DNA of 64,000 bases from Mycolicibacterium litorale (GTDB taxonomy: Bacteria > Actinomycetota > Actinomycetes > Mycobacteriales > Mycobacteriaceae): assembly GCF_010731695.1 (NCBI RefSeq), contig NZ_AP022586.1, forward strand, positions 5,146,001 to 5,210,000. The letters are read 5' to 3'. Shown here one piece after another: positions 52,891-61,792 of the stretch. How positions within the stretch are numbered: the stretch's first letter is position 1; each line of letters begins with the position of its first letter. The notes under the pieces are model-generated. The model did not search any database. It was not told the DNA's origin and saw only the letters and a list, made by a program, of their open reading frames with translations. A program made the translations under genes and the position numbers.

Positions 52891-53082
52891 ATGCGCGTGG
52901 AAGTCGACCGGGATCGCTGTGAAGGCAACGCGGTCTGCGTGGGAATTGCGCCGGACCTGTTCGATCTGGACGACGAGGATTACGCCGTGGTCAAACATGA
53001 TCCGGTGCCCGCCGACATGGAGGACGTGGCCGAGCAGTCGATCGCCGAATGCCCGCGAGCCGCGCTGAATCGCAGAGACTAG
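52891..53082 (+). CDS. fdxD: Single-cluster ferredoxin FdxD
   Basis: A 63-residue ferredoxin (orthologue Rv3503c). The pattern is C-E-G-N-A-V-C near residue 10 and E-C-P near residue 54, typical of mycobacterial 3Fe-4S (or 4Fe-4S) ferredoxins that feed electrons to P450s such as CYP142/CYP125. A GAGGAGG site precedes the ATG at 52891. It begins the fdxD-hsd4B operon. Confidence 0.92.
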   Translation: MRVEVDRDRCEGNAVCVGIAPDLFDLDDEDYAVVKHDPVPADMEDVAEQSIAECPRAALNRRD

Positions 53083-53095
53083 AGGTATTCATAAA

Positions 53096-54019
53096 TTGAC
53101 TGCTCCCAGTAACGACCTGACCGATCTGTCCGGCCGCGTCGCCGTCGTGACCGGCGCCGCCGCCGGCCTGGGCCGCGCCGAGGCGATCGGACTGGCCAGT
53201 GCCGGCGCCACGGTGGTGGTCAACGATATGGCCGGCGCGCTCGACAAGTCCGACGTCCTCGACGCGATCGCCGCCGCCGGCTCGAAGGGCGTCGCGGTCG
53301 CCGGTGACATCAGCCAGCGCGCGACCGCCGACGAACTGGTCGAGACCGCCGACGGGCTCGGCGGGCTGAGCATCGTGGTCAACAACGCGGGCATCACCCG
53401 CGATCGCATCCTGTTCAACATGACCGACGAGGAATGGGACGCGGTCATCGCGGTCCATCTGCGCGGCCACTTCCTGCTCACCCGCAACGCGGCCACCTAC
53501 TGGCGCGCCAAGGCCAAGGCCGGCGACGGGCAGGTCTACGGCCGCATCGTCAACACCTCGTCCGAGGCGGGGCTCTCGGGTCCGGTGGGCCAGCCCAACT
53601 ACGGGGCGGCCAAGGCCGGCATCACCGCGCTGACGCTGTCGGCGGCCCGGGCGCTCGAACGGTTCGGCGTGCGCGCCAACGCGATCGCGCCGCGCGCCAG
53701 GACCGCGATGACGGCCGGCGTGTTCGGCGATGCGCCGGAATTGCCTGCCGGTGAAGTCGACCCGCTGTCGACCGATCACGTGGTCACCCTGGTCAACTTC
53801 CTGGCCTCGCCGGCATCGGAAGCAGTCAACGGACAGCTGTTCATCGTCTACGGTCCGAAGGTGACCCTGGTGGCGGCACCGGTCGCGGAGGCCCACTTCG
53901 CGGCGGAGTCGGACGCCTGGGACCTCGCAGACCTGAGCGACACACTGCGCGGCTACTTTGCTGATCGCGACCCGGAGCGTGGATTCTCGGCAACCGCGCT
54001 GATGGAGTCACGAGACTGA
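53096..54019 (+). CDS. hsd4B: Steroid hydroxyacyl-CoA dehydrogenase, Hsd4B type
   Basis: A 307-residue SDR similar to the dehydrogenase domain of 17-beta-HSD type 4 (orthologue Rv3502c). It has VTGAAAGLGRAEA, NNAGITRD, the catalytic Ser in IVNTSSEAG and Y-x-x-x-K in NYGAAKAGI. It oxidises the 22-hydroxyacyl-CoA in the sterol side-chain cycle. The start is TTG 53096, 13 nt after fdxD. The stop lies in a small hairpin (54011-54027). Confidence 0.9.
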   Translation: MTAPSNDLTDLSGRVAVVTGAAAGLGRAEAIGLASAGATVVVNDMAGALDKSDVLDAIAAAGSKGVAVAGDISQRATADELVETADGLGGLSIVVNNAGITRDRILFNMTDEEWDAVIAVHLRGHFLLTRNAATYWRAKAKAGDGQVYGRIVNTSSEAGLSGPVGQPNYGAAKAGITALTLSAARALERFGVRANAIAPRARTAMTAGVFGDAPELPAGEVDPLSTDHVVTLVNFLASPASEAVNGQLFIVYGPKVTLVAAPVAEAHFAAESDAWDLADLSDTLRGYFADRDPERGFSATALMESRD

Positions 54020-54027
54020 CAGTCTCG
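54011..54027 (+). terminator. Weak hairpin at the end of hsd4B
   Basis: CGAGACT/AGTCTCG, a 7-bp stem with a GAC loop, spans the stop codon. There is no T-tract, so it may only pause or stabilise the 3' end. Confidence 0.35.
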
Positions 54028-54050
54028 GTTGTCAGGGCATGCGCGGGTGC

Positions 54051-54064
54051 TAGAACACGTTACA
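54051..54064. promoter_or_regulatory. KstR operator 1 of the mce4 operon
   Basis: TAGAACACGTTACA fits the consensus fully. With TTGTCA at 54029-54034 it also offers a possible -10 (TAGAAC), a candidate upstream promoter. Confidence 0.88.
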
Positions 54065-54131
54065 GAATGATCTGGATCACACCTGCTCTGACCAGCGCAA
54101 ATGAGTTAGCGATGACGGATTTTGCGGTTCT

Positions 54132-54161
54132 TTGACACCGCGAACGTGTTCTAGTTAATAT
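54132..54161 (+). promoter_or_regulatory. Main predicted mce4 promoter with KstR operator 2 in the spacer
   Basis: TTGACA (54132-54137), an 18-nt spacer and TAATAT (54156-54161): the best promoter in the window. GCGAACGTGTTCTA (54140-54153) in the spacer matches the KstR consensus except for its first base. The leader to yrbE4A would be about 110 nt. Confidence 0.75.
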
Positions 54162-54278
54162 GAGCCGGCTCACTGAGCGCATCGTACGAACCAGGGGTGG
54201 GAAGGCCGTCCCGGCGAAAATTTCCGCAATCTTCGCCGCGACCGGAGTTCGCAGCCCGACCCGAGAACGGAGCCGAGG

Positions 54279-55043
54279 TTGATCGAACAGCTCGCGGCGC
54301 CGGCCCGGGCGGTCGGCGGTTTCGTCGAGATGTCCATCGACACATTCGTGAAGATCTTCCGGCGGCCGTTCCAGTTCCGGGAGTTCCTCGACCAGACGTG
54401 GATGATCGCGCGGGTGTCGCTGATCCCGACGCTGCTGGTCGCCATCCCCTTCACGGTCCTGGTGGCGTTCACGCTGAACATCCTGCTGCGCGAGATCGGC
54501 GCGGCCGACCTGTCCGGCGCGGGCACGGCATTCGGCACCATCACCCAGCTGGGTCCGGTGGTCACCGTGCTGGTGGTCGCGGGCGCGGGTGCGACCGCGA
54601 TCTGCGCGGACCTCGGGGCGCGCACCATCCGCGAGGAGATCGACGCGATGCGGGTGCTGGGCATCGACCCGATCCAGCGGCTGGTCGTGCCACGCGTGCT
54701 CGCCTCGACGTTCGTGGCGCTACTGCTCAACGGCCTGGTGTGCGCGATCGGTCTGGCCGGCGGCTACGTGTTCTCGGTCTTCCTGCAGGGCGTCAACCCC
54801 GGCGCGTTCATCAACGGTCTCACCGTGCTCACCGGCCTCGGCGAGTTGGTGCTGGCCGAGATCAAGGCGCTGCTGTTCGGAGTGGTCGCCGGGCTCGTCG
54901 GCTGTTACCGGGGACTGACTGTCCAAGGCGGGCCCAAAGGCGTGGGCATCGCGGTCAACGAGACCGTGGTGTACGCCTTCATCTGTCTGTTCGTCATCAA
55001 CGTGATCATGACCGCCGTCGGCGTCCGGGTGCTGGTGCGGTAG
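54279..55043 (+). CDS. yrbE4A: Mce4 system permease YrbE4A
   Basis: A 254-residue MlaE/YrbE-type permease with five or six helices (orthologue Rv3501c). The conserved cytoplasmic coupling segment is AICADLGARTIREEIDAMRVLGIDP. With YrbE4B it forms the membrane channel of the Mce4 sterol importer, driven by an ATPase encoded elsewhere. TTG 54279 is the start, after a CCGAGG region. Confidence 0.94.
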   Translation: MIEQLAAPARAVGGFVEMSIDTFVKIFRRPFQFREFLDQTWMIARVSLIPTLLVAIPFTVLVAFTLNILLREIGAADLSGAGTAFGTITQLGPVVTVLVVAGAGATAICADLGARTIREEIDAMRVLGIDPIQRLVVPRVLASTFVALLLNGLVCAIGLAGGYVFSVFLQGVNPGAFINGLTVLTGLGELVLAEIKALLFGVVAGLVGCYRGLTVQGGPKGVGIAVNETVVYAFICLFVINVIMTAVGVRVLVR

Positions 55044-55077
55044 CGAATATGAGCCTCCACGCGAATAAGACGCCATC

Positions 55078-55920
55078 ATGAGTTTCGACGCCACAGTCCG
55101 ACTGCGCCGCGCCTTCCGGTGGGCGCCCAGAGCCGTGGACACGATCGGCGAGCAGGCGCTGTTCTACGGCGAGACCATGCGCTACATCCCCAACGCGCTG
55201 ACCCGGTACCGCAAGGAGACCATCCGGCTCATCGCGGAGATGACCATGGGTGCGGGCGCGCTGGTGATGATCGGCGGCACGGTCGGCGTCGCGGCGTTCT
55301 TGACGCTGGCGTCCGGTGGCGTCATCGCCGTGCAGGGGTACTCGTCACTGGGCAACATCGGCATCGAAGCGCTGACCGGCTTCCTGTCGGCGTTCCTCAA
55401 CGTGCGCATCGTCGCGCCGGTGATCGCGGGTATCGCGCTGGCGGCCACGATCGGGGCCGGCACCACCGCGCAGCTCGGCGCCATGCGCGTCGCGGAGGAG
55501 ATCGACGCCGTCGAGTCGATGGCCGTGCACTCGGTGTCCTACCTGGTCTCGACGCGCCTGATGGCCGGGCTGATCGCGATCGTCCCGCTCTATTCGCTGT
55601 CGGTGCTCGCGGCATTCTTCGCCGCCCGGTTCACCACCGTGTTCATCAACGGACAGTCGGCCGGCCTCTACGACCACTACTTCAACACGTTCCTGGTGCC
55701 CAGCGACCTGCTGTGGTCCTTCCTGCAGGCCATCGTCATGTCGATCGCGGTCATGCTCGTGCACACCTACTACGGCTACAACGCCTCTGGCGGGCCGGTC
55801 GGTGTCGGCATCGCGGTCGGCCAGGCCGTGCGGACGTCGCTGATCGTCGTCGTCACCATCACCCTGTTCATCTCGCTCGCCGTATACGGCGCCTCCGGCA
55901 ACTTCAACCTGTCGGGATAA
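55078..55920 (+). CDS. yrbE4B: Mce4 system permease YrbE4B
   Basis: A 280-residue second permease of the importer (orthologue Rv3500c). The matching coupling segment is AQLGAMRVAEEIDAVESMAVHSVSYL. An N-terminal amphipathic region (RRAFRWAPRAVDTIGEQ) precedes about five helices. It starts 34 nt after yrbE4A and is followed by mce4A with a 3-nt gap. Confidence 0.94.
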   Translation: MSFDATVRLRRAFRWAPRAVDTIGEQALFYGETMRYIPNALTRYRKETIRLIAEMTMGAGALVMIGGTVGVAAFLTLASGGVIAVQGYSSLGNIGIEALTGFLSAFLNVRIVAPVIAGIALAATIGAGTTAQLGAMRVAEEIDAVESMAVHSVSYLVSTRLMAGLIAIVPLYSLSVLAAFFAARFTTVFINGQSAGLYDHYFNTFLVPSDLLWSFLQAIVMSIAVMLVHTYYGYNASGGPVGVGIAVGQAVRTSLIVVVTITLFISLAVYGASGNFNLSG

Positions 55921-55923
55921 GCG

Positions 55924-57126
55924 ATGCCAGATATCGACGCGAAACGCAGTCACGTACGCATCGCCGCCGCGATCCTGGCGGCGATCGTGGTGGCGGCCAC
56001 CGTGTTCACGTACCTGTCGTACACCGCGGCCTTCACCTCGACCGACACCGTCACCGTCGTCTCGCCGCGCGCCGGTCTGGTCATGGAGACCGACGCCAAG
56101 GTGAAGTACCGCGGCATCCAGATCGGCGAGGTCAAGAAGATCGAGTACGCGGGTGACCGGGCGAAGCTGACGCTGGCCATCCGCAGCGACGAGATGCGCT
56201 TCATCCCCGCCAACGCGCCGGTGCGCATCGCGGGCACCACGGTGTTCGGCGCCAAGGCCGTCGAGTTCATCCCGCCGGAGGACCCGCAGCAGACGCCGCT
56301 GCGGCCCGGCGCGCAGGTCCAGGCCTCCGACGTCCAGCTGGAAGTCAACACGCTGTTCCAGACCCTGACCGACGTGCTCGCCAAGATCGACCCGATCAAC
56401 CTCAACGCCACGCTGAGCGCGCTCGGAGAAGGCTTGCGCGGCAACGGCGACGACCTCGGCGCCATGCTGGCCGGACTCAACTACTACCTGCAGCGGTTGA
56501 ACCCGAAGCTCCCCGTGCTGCAGGAGGACTTCCGCCGGGCAGCCGAGGTGACGAACATCTACGCCGACGCCGGGCCGAGCCTGGCGCGGATTTTGGACAA
56601 CGCGCCGACGATCAGCAACACGATCGTCGATCAGCAGGACAACCTCAACACGACGCTGCTGGCCGCCATCGGACTGGCCAACAACGGCACCGCGACACTG
56701 GAACCGGCCGCCGACAACTACATCGCCGCCATCCAGCGGCTGCGTGCACCGTTGAAGGTGGCCGGCGAGTACTCTCCGGTGATCGGCTGTGTGCTGAAGG
56801 GAACGGTGACCGCGGTCGATCGGTTCGCACCGATCATCGGTGGTATCCGGCCGGGCCTGTTCACGTCGTCCAACTTCCTGCCCGGGTCGCCGGCCTACAC
56901 CTATCCCGAGAGCCTGCCCATCGTGAACGCCTCGGGCGGTCCCAACTGCCGCGGGCTGCCCGACGTGCCGAGCAAGCAGTACGGCGGCAGCTGGTACCAC
57001 ACGCCGTTCCTGGTCACCGACAACGCCTATGTGCCGTATCAGCCGAACACCGAGCTGCAGTTCGACGCTCCTGCGACGCTTCAGTTCCTGTTCAACGGCG
57101 CGTTCGCCGAGAAGGACGAGTACTGA
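55924..57126 (+). CDS. mce4A: Mce4A substrate-binding MCE protein
   Basis: A 400-residue exported protein (orthologue Rv3499c). One N-terminal hydrophobic anchor (about 12-38) leads to an MCE domain with RAGLVMETDAKVKYRGIQIGEVKKI (about 45-125), then a long helical coil (about 130-300) that in Mce hexamers builds the lipid tunnel. Cys residues in the C-terminal part (VIGCVLKG, GPNCRG) may pair. It binds and shuttles sterol across the periplasm. Confidence 0.94.
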   Translation: MPDIDAKRSHVRIAAAILAAIVVAATVFTYLSYTAAFTSTDTVTVVSPRAGLVMETDAKVKYRGIQIGEVKKIEYAGDRAKLTLAIRSDEMRFIPANAPVRIAGTTVFGAKAVEFIPPEDPQQTPLRPGAQVQASDVQLEVNTLFQTLTDVLAKIDPINLNATLSALGEGLRGNGDDLGAMLAGLNYYLQRLNPKLPVLQEDFRRAAEVTNIYADAGPSLARILDNAPTISNTIVDQQDNLNTTLLAAIGLANNGTATLEPAADNYIAAIQRLRAPLKVAGEYSPVIGCVLKGTVTAVDRFAPIIGGIRPGLFTSSNFLPGSPAYTYPESLPIVNASGGPNCRGLPDVPSKQYGGSWYHTPFLVTDNAYVPYQPNTELQFDAPATLQFLFNGAFAEKDEY

Positions 57127-58160
57127 TGAAGCACGACCGGACCATGCTCAACGTCGGCATCTTCACGGTGGCGATGCTGCTTGTCGCCGCAATGCTGGTG
57201 GTGGTGTTCGGCGAGTTCCGGTTCGCCTCGGGGAACTCCTACCACGCCAACTTCACCGAAGCCTCCCGTTTGAAGGCCGGTCAGGATGTGCGAATCGCCG
57301 GCGTTCCGGTCGGCACCGTCAAGGACGTCAAGCTCAACGAGGACAACACCGTCGACGTCGCGTTCGACGTCAACGACAAGTACCAGCTCTACACCTCGAC
57401 CAGGGCGGTCGTCCGCTACGAGAACCTGGTCGGTGACCGCTACCTCGAGATCACCAGTGGCCCAGGGGAACTGCGCAAACTTCCCGCGGGTTCGACGATC
57501 CCGAAGCAGAACACGCAGCCGGCGCTGGACCTCGACGCACTGCTCGGCGGGTTGCGCCCGGTGCTCAAGGGGCTCGACGGCGCCAAGGTCAACGAGTTGA
57601 GCAGCGCGGTCATCGAACTGCTGCAGGGTCAGGGCGGGGCGCTGGCGAATCTGTTGGCCACCACCGGATCGTTCAGCCAGAACCTCGCGGCGCGTGACCA
57701 GCTGATCGGCGATGTGATCACCAACCTCAACACCGTGCTGGGCACGATCGACGAGAAGGGTGCGCAGTTCGACGCCAGCGTCGACCAGCTGCAGCAGCTG
57801 ATCACCGGGCTGGCCCAGGGCCGCGACCCGATCGCCGGCGCCATTCAACCGCTCGCCACGGCCGAGAACGATCTGACCGAGATGCTCGAGGCGTCGCGAC
57901 GTCCGCTGCAGGGGGTACTCGAGAACGTGCGACCGCTGGCCCAGCGGCTCGACGACCGCAAGTCCGACGTCAACAAGGTGATCGAACCGCTGGCCGAGAA
58001 CTATCTGCGGCTCAACGCCCTCGGCGCGTACGGTTCGTTCTTCAACATCTTCTACTGCTCGGTGCGGATCAAGGTCAATGGTCCGGCGGGCAGCGACATC
58101 CTGATCCCGTTCGGCGGCCCGCCGGATCCGTCCAAGGGGAGGTGCTCTGAGAATGGCTAG
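57126..58160 (+). CDS. mce4B: Mce4B substrate-binding MCE protein
   Basis: A 344-residue MCE protein (orthologue Rv3498c): an N-terminal anchor (about 9-28), an MCE domain (ASRLKAGQDVRIAGVPVGTVKDV), then a helical segment to about 300. The C-terminus is short with FYCSVRIKVNGP. The TGATG overlap with mce4A and an 8-nt overlap with mce4C show coupled translation. Confidence 0.94.
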   Translation: MKHDRTMLNVGIFTVAMLLVAAMLVVVFGEFRFASGNSYHANFTEASRLKAGQDVRIAGVPVGTVKDVKLNEDNTVDVAFDVNDKYQLYTSTRAVVRYENLVGDRYLEITSGPGELRKLPAGSTIPKQNTQPALDLDALLGGLRPVLKGLDGAKVNELSSAVIELLQGQGGALANLLATTGSFSQNLAARDQLIGDVITNLNTVLGTIDEKGAQFDASVDQLQQLITGLAQGRDPIAGAIQPLATAENDLTEMLEASRRPLQGVLENVRPLAQRLDDRKSDVNKVIEPLAENYLRLNALGAYGSFFNIFYCSVRIKVNGPAGSDILIPFGGPPDPSKGRCSENG

Positions 58161-59211
58161 ACCCGACAGCACCAATCCGCTCCGCACCGGAACCTTCGGC
58201 ATCGTCCTGGTGACGTGTCTGGTGTTGGTGTCGTTCGGCTACACCGGCCTGCCGTTCTTCCCGCAAGGCAAGTCGTACGAGGCCTACTTCACCGACGCGG
58301 GCGGCATCACCCCCGGCAACGACGTCAACGTCTCGGGCATCACGGTGGGCAAAGTCGACAGCGTGGAACTCGCCGGCGATGCCGCGAAGGTGAACTTCAC
58401 CGTCGATCGCAAGGTGCGCGTCGGGGACCAGTCGATGGTCGCGATCAAGACCGACACCGTGCTCGGCGAGAAGTCGCTGTCGGTGACCCCGCAGGGCGCG
58501 GGTTCCTCGACGGTGATTCCGCTGGGCCGCACCACGACTCCGTACACGCTCAACACCGCGCTGCAGGACCTCGGCCAGAACGTGGGTGAGCTGGACAAGC
58601 CGCGGTTCGAGCAGGCGTTGGCGACACTGACCGACTCGCTGCGCGACGCCACTCCGCATCTGCGCGGGGCGCTCGACGGGATCACGAACCTGTCGCGCAG
58701 TATCAACGCTCGCGACGAGGCGCTCGAACAGCTGCTCGGCCATGCCAAGCGGGTGTCGGACACGCTGGCGCAGCGGTCCGGCCAGGTCAATCAGCTCATC
58801 ACCGACGGCAACCTGCTGTTCGCGGCCCTCGACGAGCGACGCCAGGCGCTGAGCAACCTGATCGCCGGCATCGACGATGTGGCCGAACAACTCTCGGGCT
58901 TCGTCAATGACAACCGCCGGGAGTTCGGGCCCGCATTGGAGAAGCTCAACCTGGTGATGGACAACCTGCTGGAACGCCGGGAGCATATCGGGGAGGCGCT
59001 GCGCAGGCTGCCGCCGTACGCCACCGCGCTGGGTGAGGTCGTGGGCTCGGGCCCGGGATTCCAGATCAATCTGTTCGGCCTTCCTCCGGCCACGATCTCC
59101 GAGGTGCTCCTCGATACCTACTTCCAGCCCGGCAAGCTGCCGGACAGCCTCTCCGACATGCTCCGCGGTTACATCTCGGAGCGCCTGATCATCAGGCCGA
59201 AGTCGCCATGA
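58153..59211 (+). CDS. mce4C: Mce4C substrate-binding MCE protein
   Basis: A 352-residue MCE protein (orthologue Rv3497c). The anchor lies at about 14-35, the MCE domain (DAGGITPGNDVNVSGITVGKVDSV) at about 40-120, and a helical region follows with repeated heptad-like LxxL patterns (for example ALTDSLRDATPHLRGALDGI). The start at 58153 overlaps mce4B by 8 nt. Confidence 0.94.
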   Translation: MARPDSTNPLRTGTFGIVLVTCLVLVSFGYTGLPFFPQGKSYEAYFTDAGGITPGNDVNVSGITVGKVDSVELAGDAAKVNFTVDRKVRVGDQSMVAIKTDTVLGEKSLSVTPQGAGSSTVIPLGRTTTPYTLNTALQDLGQNVGELDKPRFEQALATLTDSLRDATPHLRGALDGITNLSRSINARDEALEQLLGHAKRVSDTLAQRSGQVNQLITDGNLLFAALDERRQALSNLIAGIDDVAEQLSGFVNDNRREFGPALEKLNLVMDNLLERREHIGEALRRLPPYATALGEVVGSGPGFQINLFGLPPATISEVLLDTYFQPGKLPDSLSDMLRGYISERLIIRPKSP

Positions 59212-60599
59212 CACAGGGGGATTCAGTGAAATCGCGCGGCCGCTGGATGCGGGTGGGCCTGGCGGCCCTGCTCGTGGTGACGCTGGCCGTCGGGGTCTAC
59301 CTGGTGTGGCCGTCGCGCACGGGCACCAAGATCACCGCGTATTTCACCTCGGCGGTCGGCCTGTACCCCGGCGACGAGGTGCGCATCGTCGGCGTGCCCG
59401 TCGGCAAGATCGACACGATCGAACCGCGGGCCGACGACGTCAAGGTGACGATGACCGTCGAGAACGGCGTGCAGGTGCCCGCCGACGCCAAGGCGCTGAT
59501 GATCGCGCCGAACCTGGTGGCAGCCCGGTTCATTCAGCTCACGCCCGCCTACACGGGTGGTCCCGTCATGCAGGCCGGCGCCAGCATCGGCCTTGACCGC
59601 ACGGCGGTCCCGGTCGAGTGGGACGAGGTCAAGGAGCAACTCACCGCGCTGAGCTCACAGCTCGGCCCGCAGCAGGGGTCGATGCAGGGACCGCTGAGCG
59701 CATTCGTCAACCAGGCCGCCGACACCTTCGACGGCAACGGCGACTCGTTCCGGCGGGCGCTGCGCGAGCTGTCCCAGACGGCGGGCCGTCTCGGGGACTC
59801 CCGGACCGACCTGTTCGGCACCGTCCGCAACCTGCAGGTGCTGGTGAACGCACTGTCGAACAGCAACGAGCAGATCGTGCAGTTCTCCAACCACGTGGCC
59901 TCGGTGTCGCAGGTGCTGGCCGAGAGCACCGCCGACCTCGACGACACGCTGGGCACGCTTAACCAGGCGCTGGTCGACGTGCGCGACCTGCTCGACGAGA
60001 ACAACGACGCGCTGATCGCCCAGGTCGGCAAGCTGGCCGACTTCACCCAGATCCTCACCGACCACAGTGACGACATCGAGCAGATCCTGCACGTGACGCC
60101 CAACGGCCTGGCGAACTTCTACAACATCTACAACCCGGCGCAGGGCACCGTGGGCGGCCTGCTGACGCTGCCCAACTTCGCCAACCCCGTCCAGTTCATC
60201 TGCGGCGGCACGTTCGACGCAGGCGCCACCACGGACAACTACAAGCGCGCCGAGATCTGCCGCCAGCGCATGGGCCCGGTGTTCAAGCGGATCGCGATGA
60301 ACTTCCCGCCGCTGCTGTTCCACCCGATCAACAGCATCACCGCGTACAAGGGCCAGATCCAGTACGACACCCCGGCCACCGAGGCCAAGGCCGAGACGCC
60401 GGTGCCGTATCTGCAGTGGCAGAACGCTCCCGGCGTGACACCGCCGCAGATGTCCGCGGAGGCGGATCTGAGTTCGCTGTTCCTGCCGCCGGGACCCGAC
60501 GGCTCCCATGCCGGCGGCCCGGCCGGCGAAGCCGCCGCCCCCGCCGCGCCCGCACCGGCCCCCGCGGCGCCGCTCCCCGCCGAAGCGGGTGCCGGATGA
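59208..60599 (+). CDS. mce4D: Mce4D substrate-binding MCE protein
   Basis: A 463-residue MCE protein (orthologue Rv3496c). Anchor at about 10-30, MCE domain with AVGLYPGDEVRIVGVPVGKIDTI, long helical region, a Cys-containing domain (FICGG, AEICRQRMG) and an Ala/Pro-rich C-terminal tail of about 45 residues. The ATG at 59208 overlaps mce4C by ATGA; the end overlaps mce4E the same way. Confidence 0.94.
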   Translation: MTQGDSVKSRGRWMRVGLAALLVVTLAVGVYLVWPSRTGTKITAYFTSAVGLYPGDEVRIVGVPVGKIDTIEPRADDVKVTMTVENGVQVPADAKALMIAPNLVAARFIQLTPAYTGGPVMQAGASIGLDRTAVPVEWDEVKEQLTALSSQLGPQQGSMQGPLSAFVNQAADTFDGNGDSFRRALRELSQTAGRLGDSRTDLFGTVRNLQVLVNALSNSNEQIVQFSNHVASVSQVLAESTADLDDTLGTLNQALVDVRDLLDENNDALIAQVGKLADFTQILTDHSDDIEQILHVTPNGLANFYNIYNPAQGTVGGLLTLPNFANPVQFICGGTFDAGATTDNYKRAEICRQRMGPVFKRIAMNFPPLLFHPINSITAYKGQIQYDTPATEAKAETPVPYLQWQNAPGVTPPQMSAEADLSSLFLPPGPDGSHAGGPAGEAAAPAAPAPAPAAPLPAEAGAG

Positions 60600-61792
60600 T
60601 CGGAAAGACGTTGCAGGGCAGGTTCACCCGGGCCGGCTACCGGTCCATCGCGTTGGGCGGCGGGGCGCTGCTGGTGGCGGGCTGTCAGTTCGGCGGACTG
60701 AACTCGCTGAACATGCCGGGCACCGCGGGGCACGGCGCGGGCTCGTACAAGATCACCGTCCAGCTGCCGGATGTGTCGGTGCTGCCGCAGAACTCGCCGG
60801 TGATGATCGACGACGTCACGGTCGGAAGCGTGTCCGGTATCGACGCCGTGCAGCGGTCGGACGGCACGTTCTACGCCGCCGTCCAGGTCTCACTGGACGG
60901 CAACGTCAAACTGCCCCAGAACGCGACCGCGAAGGTGGCGCAGACCTCGCTGCTGGGTAGCCAGCACCTCGAGTTGGCGCCCCCCGAGGGGGAACCGGGC
61001 GTCGGGAAACTCGAGGAGGGGTCGCAGATCCCGATCGACCGCACCGGCAGGTACCCGACCACCGAAGAGGTGCTGTCATCGCTGGGTGTCGTGGTCAACA
61101 AGGGCAATCTCGGTGCGCTGCAAGACATCACCGACGAGGCCTACGCCGCGGTGGCCGGCCGCCAGGACAGCTTCACCGACCTGATTCCGCGCCTGGCCGA
61201 GCTGACCACCTCGCTGGACCGGCAGACCGCCGACATCATCTCCGCCGCGGAGGGGCTCAACCGGTTCGCGGGAATCCTGGCGCGCAGCAAGGACAGCCTG
61301 GGCCGCACGCTGGACACGTTGCCCGCCGCGCTGGAGGTGCTCAACAAGAACCGCACGAACATCGTCGACGCGTTCGGTGCGCTGCGCAGCTTCGCGATCG
61401 TCGCGTCGCGGATACTGTCGGAGACCAAGACGGACTTCGCGGCGGATCTCAAGGATCTGTATCCGGTGATCAAGGCACTCAACGACAACGCCGACGACTT
61501 CATCAAGTCGCTGGAGTTCCTGCCGACGTTCCCGTTCCACTACAAGTACCTGCGCAACGCGGTGCGCGGTGACTACCTGAACGTATTCGTCACGTTCGAC
61601 CTGACGCTGCGGCGCCTCGGCGAATCGGTGTTCACCACCTCGCTGGGCCTGGATCCGAACATGAAACGGATGAGCGAGGTCATCAACCCGCCGGACTTCT
61701 TGACCGGGTCATTGGCCAACCTGTCGGGTCAGGCGGCCGATCCGTTCAAGATCCCGCCCGGCACGGCGACCCAACACGAGGCGGCGCCCTGA
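60596..61792 (+). CDS. mce4E: Mce4E lipoprotein (LprN type)
   Basis: A 398-residue lipoprotein member of the Mce4 set (orthologue Rv3495c, LprN). The type II signal ends in LLVAGC, with the Cys near residue 30. The MCE domain has VLPQNSPVMIDDVTVGSVSGI. A helical region follows, including RTLDTLPAALEVLNKNRTNIVDAF. It is the lipid-anchored subunit of the MCE hexamer. The start at 60596 is in an ATGA overlap; upstream in-frame sequence belongs to mce4D. Confidence 0.93.
   Translation: MIGKTLQGRFTRAGYRSIALGGGALLVAGCQFGGLNSLNMPGTAGHGAGSYKITVQLPDVSVLPQNSPVMIDDVTVGSVSGIDAVQRSDGTFYAAVQVSLDGNVKLPQNATAKVAQTSLLGSQHLELAPPEGEPGVGKLEEGSQIPIDRTGRYPTTEEVLSSLGVVVNKGNLGALQDITDEAYAAVAGRQDSFTDLIPRLAELTTSLDRQTADIISAAEGLNRFAGILARSKDSLGRTLDTLPAALEVLNKNRTNIVDAFGALRSFAIVASRILSETKTDFAADLKDLYPVIKALNDNADDFIKSLEFLPTFPFHYKYLRNAVRGDYLNVFVTFDLTLRRLGESVFTTSLGLDPNMKRMSEVINPPDFLTGSLANLSGQAADPFKIPPGTATQHEAAP

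Noticed and set aside
52710..52928. N-terminal extension of FadE26
   Set aside because: It would run through the KstR operator and the divergent fdxD promoter; the conserved acyl-CoA dehydrogenase N-terminus begins at 52709.
55345..57000. 551-codon minus-strand frame across yrbE4B and mce4A
   Set aside because: Antisense to conserved mce4 genes; no ribosome-binding site or domain.
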